From assembly GCA_036262095.1 (NCBI GenBank), contig DATAJQ010000116.1:1-42131 (forward strand): a stretch of 42,131 nucleotides of DNA. Reading direction: 5' to 3'. The position numbers and the translations under genes were made by a program. Numbering within the stretch: position 1 is the stretch's first letter; every line of letters starts with the position of its first letter. The stretch comes from Terrimonas_A sp036262095 (GTDB lineage: Bacteria; Bacteroidota; Bacteroidia; Chitinophagales; Chitinophagaceae). Positions 32,867 to 42,034 of this stretch are shown here, in pieces. The notes below the pieces were generated by a model that was given only the letters and a program-made list of their open reading frames with translations, did not search any database and was not told the DNA's origin.

Positions 32867-35293
32867 ATGCAAGATATGGCTATAACTAACGAAAAAGAGC
32901 TCATTTACCTTCCTCTGGAAGATGTAGAGAGCGAGCATTGCGCACTCATCGTTGAAAAAGGACTGGCACAGGTAAAAGGAGTAGAAAGCCACAAAGTGGA
33001 GTTGAACAACCACCGGGCGGCTATTACCGTAGAAGATAATGAAGTGGTGGCAGAAGCAGTTAAGGCGATCAAGGACCTTGGCTATGGCGTTCCCACCATT
33101 AAGAAAACATTTCCCGTATTGGGGATGACCTGCGCTTCCTGCGCCAGCAGTGCCGAAAGTATTGTGAAGGTGGCAGAAGGTGTGGTAAGCTCCTCGGTAA
33201 ACTTTGCCACAGGTAATCTTATTGTAGAATACCTGCCCAATATGACGGATGCTTCAAAACTTCAGAAGGCAGTGCAATCTATAGGTTATGATCTGCTGGT
33301 AGAAGATGAAACCAGGCAACAGGAGACACTGGAAGCTATCCACGCACAAAAATTTAAAAAATTAAAGAACAAAACCATTTGGGCGGTACTGTTATCCCTT
33401 CCAGTGGTTGTTATCGGTATGTTCTTCATGGATATACCTTATGCCAACGAGATAATGTGGTTTTTTGCCACACCTGTAGTGCTGTGGTTGGGTAAAGATT
33501 TCTTTGTAAATGCCTGGAAACAGGCTAAGCACCGCTCTGCCAATATGGATACACTGGTGGCATTAAGTACGGGTATTGCTTATGTGTTCAGTGTTTTCAA
33601 TATGCTGTTCCCTCAATTCTGGCATCAAAGGGGATTGCATGCTCACGTTTATTTTGAAGCAGCGGCAGTCGTTATTGCCTTCATTCTCCTGGGTAAATTA
33701 CTGGAAGAAAAAGCCAAGGGCAATACTTCCTCAGCTATTAAAAAACTGATGGGCTTACAACCTAAAACCGTTATGGTAATGCTGCCGGACGGAACAGAAA
33801 AACAGGTAGCCATTGAGGAAGTGAATGCCGGTGATATTATCCTTGTGAAGCCAGGGGAAAAAATTGCGGTCGATGGCATGGTCACTTCCGGCAGTTCCTA
33901 TGTAGATGAAAGCATGCTGAGTGGTGAACCTGTACCTGTATTAAAAAAGGAGAATGAAAAAGTTTTTGCCGGTACGATCAACCAAAAAGGGAGTTTTCAG
34001 TTCAGGGCGGTGAAAGTAGGCAAGGAAACAATGCTTGCGCAGATCATTAAAATGGTACAGGATGCACAGGGAAGTAAAGCGCCTGTACAGAAACTGGTAG
34101 ATAAGATCGCCGGTATTTTTGTCCCGGTCGTTATTGGTATTGCTATTCTCACTTTCGTGCTGTGGTTGATCCTCGGCGGTGATAACGGAGTGGTGCAGGG
34201 GCTGCTTGCCGCCGTTACCGTTCTCGTGATCGCTTGTCCTTGTGCGCTTGGCCTGGCTACGCCTACCGCTATCATGGTTGGTGTTGGCAAAGGTGCCGAA
34301 AAAGGTATCCTGATCAAGGACGCTGAAAGCCTGGAACTGGCCAAGAAGGTGAATGCTATTGTGCTGGATAAAACAGGGACTATTACTGAAGGAAGGCCAC
34401 AGGTTACAGGTATACAATGGTTGAATAATGATGATACAACCAGGAGCATACTAATGAGCATCGAAAAGCAATCAGAACATCCTTTGGCGGAGGCTGTGAT
34501 AAAGCATCTGGATGGTGTGCCGTCCCACTCTTTATCCATGTTTGATAGCATTACAGGCAAAGGCGTAAAGGCGATTCATAATAACGAGACTTATTTTGTT
34601 GGGAATAAAAAATTGTTGGCCGAAAATTATATCACTATTGCCGCACCGTTGCAGCAACAGGCTGATGAGTGGAGCAGACAATCCAAAACCATTATCTGGT
34701 TTGCAGACAGCAAACAGGCTCTTTCCGTGCTGGCAATCTCAGACAAGGTGAAAGAAACATCTGTTGAAGCTATTAAGAAAATGCAGGAGATGGGTATCGA
34801 CCTGTATATGCTTACAGGCGACAATGAAGCTACTGCCAAAGCTATTGCACAGCAAACAGGAATTAAACATTACAGGGCAGAGGTATTACCACAACATAAA
34901 GCCGATTTTATAAAAGAACTGCAACAACAGGGTAAAGTGGTTGCAATGGTAGGTGATGGCATTAATGACAGCACTGCACTGGCAACAGCGGATGTCAGCA
35001 TCGCAATGGGGAAAGGCAGTGATATCGCCATGGATGTGGCAAAAATGACCATCATTTCATCAGATCTGACCAAGATATCCCAGGCCATCCGCCTGTCTAA
35101 ACAGACTGTATCAACTATAAAACAAAACCTGTTCTGGGCATTTATTTATAACCTGATCGGTATCCCGGTTGCAGCAGGAATTCTTTACCCGGTCAACGGT
35201 TTCCTGTTGAACCCGATGATCGCCGGAGCAGCCATGGCATTAAGCAGTGTAAGCGTGGTCACCAACAGTTTGCGTTTGAAATGGAAGAAGTAA
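32867..35293 (+). CDS. copA: P1B-type copper-transporting ATPase
   Basis: Inner-membrane Cu(I) exporter of 808 residues (a second ATG nine bases in is possible). Two N-terminal HMA domains: the first (about 10-75) has SEHC at 22-25 instead of CxxC; the second (about 81-147) has the normal GMTCASC (Cys 89 and 92). Then eight membrane helices with the CPC ion site (VIACPCALGLATPT, 457-459), actuator motif SGEP (352-355), phosphorylation site DKTGT (Asp 501), SEHPLA (536-541) and hinge GDGIND. All catalytic motifs are intact. The CPC plus HMA pattern fits copper or silver. Preceded by the HMA-AraC regulator and followed by two small HMA genes. Confidence 0.96.
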   Translation: MQDMAITNEKELIYLPLEDVESEHCALIVEKGLAQVKGVESHKVELNNHRAAITVEDNEVVAEAVKAIKDLGYGVPTIKKTFPVLGMTCASCASSAESIVKVAEGVVSSSVNFATGNLIVEYLPNMTDASKLQKAVQSIGYDLLVEDETRQQETLEAIHAQKFKKLKNKTIWAVLLSLPVVVIGMFFMDIPYANEIMWFFATPVVLWLGKDFFVNAWKQAKHRSANMDTLVALSTGIAYVFSVFNMLFPQFWHQRGLHAHVYFEAAAVVIAFILLGKLLEEKAKGNTSSAIKKLMGLQPKTVMVMLPDGTEKQVAIEEVNAGDIILVKPGEKIAVDGMVTSGSSYVDESMLSGEPVPVLKKENEKVFAGTINQKGSFQFRAVKVGKETMLAQIIKMVQDAQGSKAPVQKLVDKIAGIFVPVVIGIAILTFVLWLILGGDNGVVQGLLAAVTVLVIACPCALGLATPTAIMVGVGKGAEKGILIKDAESLELAKKVNAIVLDKTGTITEGRPQVTGIQWLNNDDTTRSILMSIEKQSEHPLAEAVIKHLDGVPSHSLSMFDSITGKGVKAIHNNETYFVGNKKLLAENYITIAAPLQQQADEWSRQSKTIIWFADSKQALSVLAISDKVKETSVEAIKKMQEMGIDLYMLTGDNEATAKAIAQQTGIKHYRAEVLPQHKADFIKELQQQGKVVAMVGDGINDSTALATADVSIAMGKGSDIAMDVAKMTIISSDLTKISQAIRLSKQTVSTIKQNLFWAFIYNLIGIPVAAGILYPVNGFLLNPMIAGAAMALSSVSVVTNSLRLKWKK

Positions 35294-35353
35294 ATCTTAC
35301 AAATCAAACAGGAAATAGCGTAACACTTCTTTTTTGTAAAGCGATCAACTTTG
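35290..35353 (+). promoter_or_regulatory. Two-part promoter element of the small HMA genes
   Basis: GTAAATCTTACAAA (35290-35303) overlaps the copA stop and is followed exactly 42 bases later by CAACTTTGTAT, with CAACTTTG at 35346-35353. Same parts and same gap as before copA, while the bases between them are mostly different. The -7 box is 22 bases before the ATG. Confidence 0.6.
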
Positions 35354-35375
35354 TATCATCAAAAAAATAATAAGA

Positions 35376-35576
35376 ATGAAAGACATAGTAATCAACATCC
35401 CCGATATGCAGAGCACACACTGCCAAACAAGAGTGAGTAATGCGGTAAAAGGAATAGAAGGTGTGCAGGTCCAAAGCCTTGAAGCAGGAAAAATAGCTGT
35501 TTCCCTGGCAACGGATAAGCTTAAAGATGAAATCGTAGAGGCGATTGAAAAAGCAGGTTATACTGTTACTAAATAA
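35376..35576 (+). CDS. Small HMA-domain protein with S-x-H-C site
   Basis: A free-standing 66-residue heavy-metal-associated domain, the size of a CopZ chaperone. The fold is clear (IVINIPDMQSTHCQTRVSNA in its first half, IVEAIEKAGYTV at its end). The metal loop reads M-Q-S-T-H-C (12-16 region) in place of M-x-C-x-x-C, so only one Cys and a His remain. The first HMA domain of the neighbouring CopA has the same S-x-H-C form. It has its own promoter element and is followed 27 bases later by a second HMA gene. Probably a metal chaperone or sensor with altered coordination. Confidence 0.88.
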   Translation: MKDIVINIPDMQSTHCQTRVSNAVKGIEGVQVQSLEAGKIAVSLATDKLKDEIVEAIEKAGYTVTK

Positions 35577-35603
35577 CTATTATTCACAAAAAATATCAAC
35601 AAA

Positions 35604-35822
35604 ATGGAAAATAAGGATCTTCAGTTCAAGACAAATATTAATTGCGGTGGTTGCGTAGCATCTGTAAAGCCTCATTTGGACAATGCCAAAGGCATTTGCG
35701 AGTGGAATGTGGATACTACCAACAAGGATAAAGTGCTTACTGTAAAAACAGAAGGCATTACGCAGGAGCAGGTGTTGGAAATTATCAGGAAGACAGGATT
35801 TAAGGCCGAACCGTTAAGTTAA
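35604..35822 (+). CDS. Small HMA-domain metal chaperone (CopZ-like)
   Basis: A 72-residue HMA-domain protein with a canonical C-x-x-C loop (NINCGGCVAS, Cys 14 and 17) and the closing VLEIIRKTGFKAEPL. The usual Met before the first Cys is Asn-Ile-Asn here. Likely cytoplasmic Cu(I) chaperone delivering metal to CopA. Second gene of a two-gene transcript with the S-x-H-C protein; A-rich leader before the ATG. Confidence 0.88.
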   Translation: MENKDLQFKTNINCGGCVASVKPHLDNAKGICEWNVDTTNKDKVLTVKTEGITQEQVLEIIRKTGFKAEPLS

Positions 35823-35851
35823 GACTCCAAGCTGGAGATTATAAGAACAAC

Positions 35852-36610
35852 CTACCACGGTTTCATAGTACCGGTTAATTGAAATCCCAGGAAATACAGG
35901 AAGAAAAGGCAGAGGTTCATTACAGATAATAAAAGTATCAGCAGCCAGGTTTTATAAGAGTCCTTCATCAGATAGCCGAATACAGATCCATAGATATACA
36001 AAAAGGCCGACATGAAGAAGGGAATAAAAGTGCCGAAATCTATTTTGCCAAACTGATGGGTAAACAGCATAATGATCAGCGCTGCCAGGTAAATCAATAC
36101 CTGCATAATGTTTAGCTGCGCCGCGATATAGGTATTGACCAGAAAATGCTCCCAGTAATTGTACTTTTTCCGGCGCAGGAAAAGAAAGGTGATCAGGCTT
36201 GCAAAGGGGATCATCAGGAAAATAAAAGCACTGAAATAGTGGTTAAAGAAACCTTCCCGGTGGGGCACAACCCCACCGGGATTATATTTTAAGTAAGTGC
36301 TTATAATACCTCCAGAGATCCAGTTTACCAGTAATGTACAAATGGTAGACATCAGGATCACATAGGCAAAAGGCCGGAAATAGTTGACCCGTTTGCCATC
36401 CAGGAAATCTTTGACCATGCTGCCCGGCCGGGTGAATAAGGAGATAAGAGTATAAAAGAATCCTTTATCTACATGGAAAACAGAATGGGGAATATCATGC
36501 AGGAAGTATCGCACATCAATTCTGCCTTCATGAGAAGATTGGCCACATTGTGGGCAGAAGTTGCCGGTGAAGGGCTTTCCGCAATTTTTACACGCATGGG
36601 ACGCAGTCAT
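35852..36610 (-). CDS. DUF3667 membrane protein with zinc ribbon
   Basis: A 252-residue protein beginning at the ATG for MTASHACKNC; the frame opens three codons earlier only with a TTG. An N-terminal zinc ribbon (CKNCGKPFTGNFCPQCGQ, four Cys) is followed by the DUF3667 block (HSVFHVDKGFFYTLISLF and RPGSMVKDFLDGKRVNYFRPF) and five hydrophobic segments. The family is common in Bacteroidota and has no known function. Single gene, convergent with the HMA genes. The upstream -7 box is so close that the mRNA may be nearly leaderless. Confidence 0.88.
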   Translation of the reverse strand: MTASHACKNCGKPFTGNFCPQCGQSSHEGRIDVRYFLHDIPHSVFHVDKGFFYTLISLFTRPGSMVKDFLDGKRVNYFRPFAYVILMSTICTLLVNWISGGIISTYLKYNPGGVVPHREGFFNHYFSAFIFLMIPFASLITFLFLRRKKYNYWEHFLVNTYIAAQLNIMQVLIYLAALIIMLFTHQFGKIDFGTFIPFFMSAFLYIYGSVFGYLMKDSYKTWLLILLLSVMNLCLFFLYFLGFQLTGTMKPW

Positions 36611-36616
36611 GATTTT

Positions 36617-36624
36617 CAAAGATA
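36617..36624 (-). promoter_or_regulatory. Possible -7 box of the DUF3667 gene
   Basis: On the minus strand this reads TATCTTTG, a perfect TAnnTTTG, ending only six bases before the ATG. Transcription would then start at or next to the start codon. No TTG is seen at the -33 distance, so this is tentative. Confidence 0.35.
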
Positions 36625-36657
36625 ATTGAAAAAAACAGCCGGTAAATTACAGCTTTA

Positions 36658-39492
36658 CTACGCTTTCTTCTTCCTGAAAGCATTCGGTGCCTGTCCTGTT
36701 TTATTCTTGAACACTGTAGAAAAATAAGATGCCGAAGAAAACCCTGTTTGAAAAGCCACATCACTGATGTTGAGGTCATCATGCTGAATAAGGTATTTGG
36801 CTTTTTGAATGCGGGCATTAAGTATATACTCATTGATGCTGACATCCAGCAGCACTTTTACTTTCCGGTACAGCTGCATCTTGCTCAGATGCATGGCTTT
36901 GCAAATGTCTTCCACCGAAAATGAATCATTGCTGAGATTGCTTTCCACTATGGCAGTAAATTCAGCAAGGAATTGCCGGTCACTTTTTTTCCCGCTGTTA
37001 CCTTTTATGGCTAGGGGGATCTCCATGGTGAGATGGTCCTTCAGTACAGCCCTGCTTTGCAGAAGATTGGAAATGGTATGCTGCAGCAGTGAAAGGTTGA
37101 ATGGCTTAGTGATATAAGCATCCGCTTTTGATTTTAACCCTTCTATTTGTTGTTCTACGGAAGTTTTTGCCGTAAGCAGTATGATAGGTATATGGGCAGT
37201 TCGGATATCCTTTTTTAAATGCTCCGTAAATGTAATGCCATCTTTTCCTGGCATCATTACATCGCTGATCACCAGGTCAGGGTTATGGTCAAAGACCTGT
37301 TGTAATCCACTAATACCATCTTCGGCCTCCATAACAAAATAGTGGGATGTAAGCTGCTCTTTCAAAAAACCGCGCAGTTCTGCATTATCATCAACTACCA
37401 ATATGGTGGCTGTTTGCTGACCATGCATTGCTGCCATGCCCTCTGCTAGCGGCAGTTCATTATCGTCCATATTATCCGGCCAGGACTCTTCTTTCTGTAT
37501 TGACCTGCCATCTATACTGCCGGTTGACAGTTCGTTTTCTGAAAAATGTTCTTTCCCTAACGGCAGCAGTATAGTGAAACTTGTTCCTTTATCTTTCCTG
37601 CTATTCACATGAATGCTTCCATGGTGCAGGTCAACCAACTCCTTTGTCAGTGCGAGTCCAAGCCCGGACCCGCTGTACCGGCTATCCCTTCCCTGAAAGA
37701 AGGGTTCGAAGATTTGTCCAAGTTCCTGTTCACTCATTCCTGTTCCGTTATCCTCTACACGTATAACTGCATTATTGGTGGCTGATTCTTTTTGAATGAT
37801 CACTGTTATGGAGCCGCCATCGTCGGTAAACTTAAATGCATTGGAAAGAAGGTTGTTCAGGACCTTATCAAATAATGATTCGTCTATCCACACACTTAAT
37901 ATGCGTTCCGTTGTGAGCAAACGGCAGTCAATATTCCTTTTATGGGCAAGGCTCTGGAAGTTTTGTAAAATATCATTGACATAAAGCACCAGGTCGGTCT
38001 CGGCTGCCCTGATCTGCATTTTTTTAAACTCGATCTTTCTGAAATCGATCAGTTCATTCACCAATCGCAGCAGGCGGTAAGCATTTTTTTCGATCAGGGC
38101 CAGAGGGTGACGGGTCGTAGATGGCAGTTTTGGGTTTTGCCGTAATTCTTCAACGGGTGCCAGTATCAGGCACAAGGGTGTCCTGAATTCATGTGAGATA
38201 TTGGTAAAAAAGTTAAGCTTTGCTTCATGAGCAGCGTTGGCTTTTTCCGACATTTCGATCAGCTCTTCCGTTTTGCGCTGCACTTCTGCATTCCGCAGCA
38301 GCAGTTGCCTGTTGATACGCCTGTTGAGCAAGCGAGAATAGAAAAGTAATCCGGCAAAACAGATAGCCAGCAATAAAACACTTCCTAATATATAAATATA
38401 GGTACGCTGGTTATTATAAATACGTTTTTGCTCCAGCAGCATTCCCTGCTGCTGTTTAATATCGCTTTGCTGGCTGATGATCTTGTCTGTTTGCAAACTC
38501 ATCATCCGTACATTAGCTGAATCAACCACCAGCGTATTTAAAATAGTTTCCTTATTTACCGGCTGATTATTTAATATCCGGACAGCGTTGCGGATGGATT
38601 CAGCGCCGCCGGTAGGATAAAGCATAGAGGCCGTTAATATCCTTGATCCCACCATTTCCATACCTGCGCCTTTTCCGGGTAATGCGTCAACCCCGATGAT
38701 CTTTATATTTTTTCGTCCCAATGAATCGCATACTTCATGAGCGCCTAATGCCATTACATCGTTATGTGCAAAGATCAGGTCGGCCGAATCCAGTTTATCC
38801 TCAATTGGTGCGAGTGATTTTTTGGCAATGGCTTTTGTCCAGGCGCCATTTACCCTGTTGGTGATTTGGATACCCGGGAATTGGCTTATGGCTTCCACAA
38901 AACCCCGGTTACGTTCGGTCGCCGGGGAAGATGTGGGCAAACCGGTGATCTCGATGACCCTGCCTTTGCCATTGAGCAAATGACCTGTGTACTCACCTGC
39001 CATTTTACCCAGTTCATAATTGTTGGCGCCTATATAATTATTATACATGGTGGAAGCGATCTTGCGGTCCACCACGATCACGCGTATGCCTTTATCAAAT
39101 GCTTCTTCAACTATTGGAGTTAGTGGCTGGGCCTCATTGGGCGAAATGATCAGGAGGTCAATATCCTCATCGATCAGCTCTTTCACCTGCTGCACCTGCA
39201 GCCGGCTGTCGTCCTGTGCTTCTTTATAAAGGAGTGTTATTTCCGGATGAAAAGCAAGTTCCCTCCGCATTTCCTCTATCATGGAACGCCGCCAGGCATC
39301 TGTTTCTCCACATTGGGAAAACCCGATCTTAAATTGTTCTTCGTCTTTATGAATACCACAACCGGCGGCCAGCAACAGGGCAACAATGAGAGAAATACCC
39401 GCATAAAGTCGGGATTTAAGGCAAAAAGCAGTCAGCAATCGTTTCAATTCTTTGGGAATTTTAGCAACACCAATGTAATTATTCTGAAACAA
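36658..39492 (-). CDS. Hybrid two-component sensor with periplasmic sugar-binding domain
   Basis: Single-protein signalling system of about 944 residues. Order: N-terminal anchor (about 30-45, LLLAAGC), periplasmic-binding-protein type I sensor (about 54-325, KIGFSQCGETDAWR, IGANNYELGKMAGEY and IFAHNDVMALGA), membrane helix (about 365-387), HisKA (His 434 in NISHEFRTPL), HATPase (Asn 551, DNGTG at 581-585, GSGLGLAL), receiver (Asp 744 in ISDVMMPG) and AraC-type HTH (about 850-944). The same layout is found in the Bacteroides fructose sensor BT1754. With a sugar porter, a fructokinase-like gene and a SusC beside it, fructose is the likely ligand. The frame contains no N-terminal ATG: TTG at 39492 or, better placed, TTG at 39447 must start translation. 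Confidence 0.93.
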   Translation of the reverse strand: MFQNNYIGVAKIPKELKRLLTAFCLKSRLYAGISLIVALLLAAGCGIHKDEEQFKIGFSQCGETDAWRRSMIEEMRRELAFHPEITLLYKEAQDDSRLQVQQVKELIDEDIDLLIISPNEAQPLTPIVEEAFDKGIRVIVVDRKIASTMYNNYIGANNYELGKMAGEYTGHLLNGKGRVIEITGLPTSSPATERNRGFVEAISQFPGIQITNRVNGAWTKAIAKKSLAPIEDKLDSADLIFAHNDVMALGAHEVCDSLGRKNIKIIGVDALPGKGAGMEMVGSRILTASMLYPTGGAESIRNAVRILNNQPVNKETILNTLVVDSANVRMMSLQTDKIISQQSDIKQQQGMLLEQKRIYNNQRTYIYILGSVLLLAICFAGLLFYSRLLNRRINRQLLLRNAEVQRKTEELIEMSEKANAAHEAKLNFFTNISHEFRTPLCLILAPVEELRQNPKLPSTTRHPLALIEKNAYRLLRLVNELIDFRKIEFKKMQIRAAETDLVLYVNDILQNFQSLAHKRNIDCRLLTTERILSVWIDESLFDKVLNNLLSNAFKFTDDGGSITVIIQKESATNNAVIRVEDNGTGMSEQELGQIFEPFFQGRDSRYSGSGLGLALTKELVDLHHGSIHVNSRKDKGTSFTILLPLGKEHFSENELSTGSIDGRSIQKEESWPDNMDDNELPLAEGMAAMHGQQTATILVVDDNAELRGFLKEQLTSHYFVMEAEDGISGLQQVFDHNPDLVISDVMMPGKDGITFTEHLKKDIRTAHIPIILLTAKTSVEQQIEGLKSKADAYITKPFNLSLLQHTISNLLQSRAVLKDHLTMEIPLAIKGNSGKKSDRQFLAEFTAIVESNLSNDSFSVEDICKAMHLSKMQLYRKVKVLLDVSINEYILNARIQKAKYLIQHDDLNISDVAFQTGFSSASYFSTVFKNKTGQAPNAFRKKKA

Positions 39493-39605
39493 ACTGATAT
39501 AAAAATTAAATAACTACAGAACACACCGATCATATTTATCACATAAAAAATTAAAAATCAATACAATAATGAATTTCTTAAAAATGAAACAAATTTTAAA
39601 GTCTT

Positions 39606-39629
39606 TGATCTGAAATCGAAGCTGATCTG
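39606..39629 (+). promoter_or_regulatory. TGATCTG direct repeats upstream of the sugar porter
   Basis: TGATCTG occurs at 39606-39612 and 39623-39629, a 17-base period, in the 178-base divergent region between the hybrid regulator and the porter. AraC-type regulators often bind direct repeats at such spacing. Candidate binding site only. Confidence 0.3.
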
Positions 39630-39670
39630 CCTGACCCAAATGCGATATTCATGGAAATTGCTTTTGCCAC

Positions 39671-41044
39671 ATGAATAAGAAATTAGTTTTCTGGAGTATT
39701 GTTGTTGCCCTTGGCGGATTACTCTTTGGAATGGACGTAGCTGTAATATCGGGAGCAGAACAGGAAATACAGCATTTATGGTCTCTTAGTGATGTAGTGC
39801 ACGGCCAGGCTATCGCCTCTGCGCTGTATGGTACCATTATCGGTGCTTTATTTGCCGGGATCCCTGCTGAAAAATATGGCCGCAAAAAATTACTTGTCTG
39901 GATCGGTATACTCTTCCTCATCTCAGCGATAGGTTCGGCGATGGCGCCTGAGGTAATATCTTTCATGGCATTCCGCTTCCTTGGCGGCCTTGGTGTAGGT
40001 GCTTCTTCTGTGGTAGCTCCCATGTTCATCTCGGAAATTGCGCCGGCCAAAAGCCGCGGCAAGCTGGTAGCCGCTTTTCAGTTCAATATCGTATTCGGGA
40101 TTCTGCTGGCCTATTTTTCCAATTATTTGCTGAGCGGAATGGGTGAAGATGCCTGGCGGTGGATGCTGGGTATTCTGACTATACCGGCAGTATTATTTAC
40201 GGCGCTGATGGCTTTTGTTCCCGAAAGCCCACGTTGGCTGATGGTACATAAAAATGATTACACACAGGCGCGGAAAATACTGGCAGTTTCCGATCCCGAA
40301 GGTGTGGACGAAGCTATTGCAGCGATTCACCGGAACATTGATGAAGAAAAACAAAAAGCCAGTCTCTCCACTTTTATTAATAAGCGGTATGCTAAATCCA
40401 TTATCCTGGCTATTCTCATTGCATTCTTCAACCAGATGTCTGGTATCAATGCCATCATTTATTTTGCCCCCCGCGTGTTTGAGCTGGCGGGTATTGGCAA
40501 GAGTGCAGCCTTTTTACAAAGTGCGGGCATAGGATTGGTAAACCTTGTATTTACTATGCTCGGCTTATACCTGATTGACCGGTTGGGCCGTAAAAAATTA
40601 ATGCTTATAGGAAGCATCGGTTATATTATCTCTCTCGGTTCTGTGGCTGCAGCATTTTATTTTCAGTATCTCGGTGGCATGGTGGTGCCGGTATTGCTTT
40701 TCATTTTTATTGCAGCGCATGCTATCGGACAGGGTGCTGTGATATGGGTGTTCATTTCGGAGATCTTTCCGAACAAGGTGCGATCTTATGGCCAATCGCT
40801 GGGCAGCTCTGTTCATTGGATCATGGCTGCGATCATAACCAGCATATTCCCTTTCTTTGCCAACCACCCGCAGATAGGACCTGCCAAAATTTTCCTGTTC
40901 TTCATGCTGATGATGGTGCTGCAGTTGCTCTGGGTGCTGTTAAGAATGCCGGAGACCAAGGGTGTGGCACTGGAACAGGTTGAAGCGCAACTCTCTTCGA
41001 AACGGTCCGGAAAAGGAAAAAAGGGATCCATTCAAACCAGTTAA
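39671..41044 (+). CDS. Sugar porter family MFS transporter
   Basis: Proton-coupled sugar importer of the major facilitator superfamily, 457 residues with twelve membrane segments. Sugar-porter signatures are present: GLLFGMDVAVISGAEQEI, RFLGGLGVGASSVVAPMFISEIAP (in parts), PESPRWLM, NQMSGINAIIYFAPRVFE, DRLGRKKLML and PETKGVALEQVE. It precedes a fructokinase-like kinase by 19 bases, and the divergent hybrid regulator resembles a fructose sensor, so fructose (or glucose) import is the likely role, moving the monosaccharide released from fructan across the inner membrane. Confidence 0.94.
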   Translation: MNKKLVFWSIVVALGGLLFGMDVAVISGAEQEIQHLWSLSDVVHGQAIASALYGTIIGALFAGIPAEKYGRKKLLVWIGILFLISAIGSAMAPEVISFMAFRFLGGLGVGASSVVAPMFISEIAPAKSRGKLVAAFQFNIVFGILLAYFSNYLLSGMGEDAWRWMLGILTIPAVLFTALMAFVPESPRWLMVHKNDYTQARKILAVSDPEGVDEAIAAIHRNIDEEKQKASLSTFINKRYAKSIILAILIAFFNQMSGINAIIYFAPRVFELAGIGKSAAFLQSAGIGLVNLVFTMLGLYLIDRLGRKKLMLIGSIGYIISLGSVAAAFYFQYLGGMVVPVLLFIFIAAHAIGQGAVIWVFISEIFPNKVRSYGQSLGSSVHWIMAAIITSIFPFFANHPQIGPAKIFLFFMLMMVLQLLWVLLRMPETKGVALEQVEAQLSSKRSGKGKKGSIQTS

Positions 41045-41063
41045 TGATCTTAAACAGATTGCT

Positions 41064-41984
41064 ATGTCAAATTCTATTCACAACAATGTTGTTTGCTTTG
41101 GTGAAATACTCTGGGATATTTTACCAACAGAGGCATTGCCGGGTGGTGCTCCAATGAATGTAGCATACCATCTTCACCAGTTGGGAGAAAAGCCGGCACT
41201 GCTGACCCGCATAGGTATTGATGAAAGGGGTAAGCAGTTGCTGAATATCCTGCAAGGCAAACAGATAGATACCAGCCATGTGCAATTGGATTATGACTGG
41301 CCAACAGGCATCGTGCACGCTACTGCCAATGCAAGGGGTGAAATGAAATATGATATCGTGTCGCCAGCCGCATGGGACTATATAGTAGCTGATGAAGCTT
41401 CGGTTGACCTGGTAAAGCAGGCACAGTATTTCATTTTTGGCAGCCTCATTACCCGTGAAAAAACTTCAAGAGAAACGCTGTTAAGCCTGTTGGAAGCAGC
41501 ACAAACAAAAGTGCTTGATATAAACCTGCGCGCCCCACACTACAGCAGGCTGATCGTGGAAGAGCTGTTGACAAAAGCAGATATTGTAAAGATGAATATT
41601 GCTGAGTTGGAACTGATCACCGGCTGGTTCGCTGAATACAACAGCACAGAAGAGCGGATGGCGCTGCTGCAGGACCGGTTCAATGTTCCCATACTCATCG
41701 TTACAATGGGTGAAGATGGTGCTGTGATCAATTACAAAGGAAAATGGTATCGTCATCATGGCTATAAAGTGGTCGTTGCTGACACTATCGGGAGCGGGGA
41801 TTCTTTTTTGGCTGCTTTTCTCTCCCGGACCATTGCGGGCGAGCTGCCTGATGCAGCATTGAATTTTGCCAGCGGCCTGGGAGCCCTGGTGGCTTCACGC
41901 AAAGGAGCGTGGCCCGACTATCACGTAGAAGAAATCTATCAACTCATAAAATCAGGTTCTTCCGGTATACAGGTCAATTCTTAA
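41064..41984 (+). CDS. PfkB-family carbohydrate kinase (probable fructokinase)
   Basis: Ribokinase-fold sugar kinase of 306 residues. The ATG for MSNSIHNNVVCFGE, 19 bases after the porter stop, is chosen; an open extension upstream overlaps the porter gene. First signature GGAPMNVAYHLHQLGEKPAL (27-46), the substrate-closing region DINLRAPHYS and second signature DTIGSGDSFLAAFL with the catalytic Asp about 246. All key residues are present. By position between a sugar porter and a SusC, and by the GGAPMNVA form common in fructokinases, it probably makes fructose-6-phosphate. Cytoplasmic. Confidence 0.92.
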   Translation: MSNSIHNNVVCFGEILWDILPTEALPGGAPMNVAYHLHQLGEKPALLTRIGIDERGKQLLNILQGKQIDTSHVQLDYDWPTGIVHATANARGEMKYDIVSPAAWDYIVADEASVDLVKQAQYFIFGSLITREKTSRETLLSLLEAAQTKVLDINLRAPHYSRLIVEELLTKADIVKMNIAELELITGWFAEYNSTEERMALLQDRFNVPILIVTMGEDGAVINYKGKWYRHHGYKVVVADTIGSGDSFLAAFLSRTIAGELPDAALNFASGLGALVASRKGAWPDYHVEEIYQLIKSGSSGIQVNS

Positions 41985-42034
41985 ATCAATCAAATGATTG
42001 CTATTAGTTCATCAAAGTTTTAAAACTAGCTGTT

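Noticed and set aside
35825..35837. CTCCA-AGC-TGGAG hairpin between the HMA genes and the DUF3667 gene
   Set aside because: Only five base pairs and no T-run on either strand, so too weak to call a terminator.
36588..36845. Open frame of 85 codons on the minus strand beside the regulator
   Set aside because: It lies out of frame over the HTH end of the hybrid regulator and the start of the DUF3667 gene and has no protein-like character.
42016..42027. Palindrome AGTTTTAAAACT before the last SusC
   Set aside because: Twelve A/T-rich bases next to a start codon in an A/T-rich leader; mentioned with the gene but not enough for a separate site.
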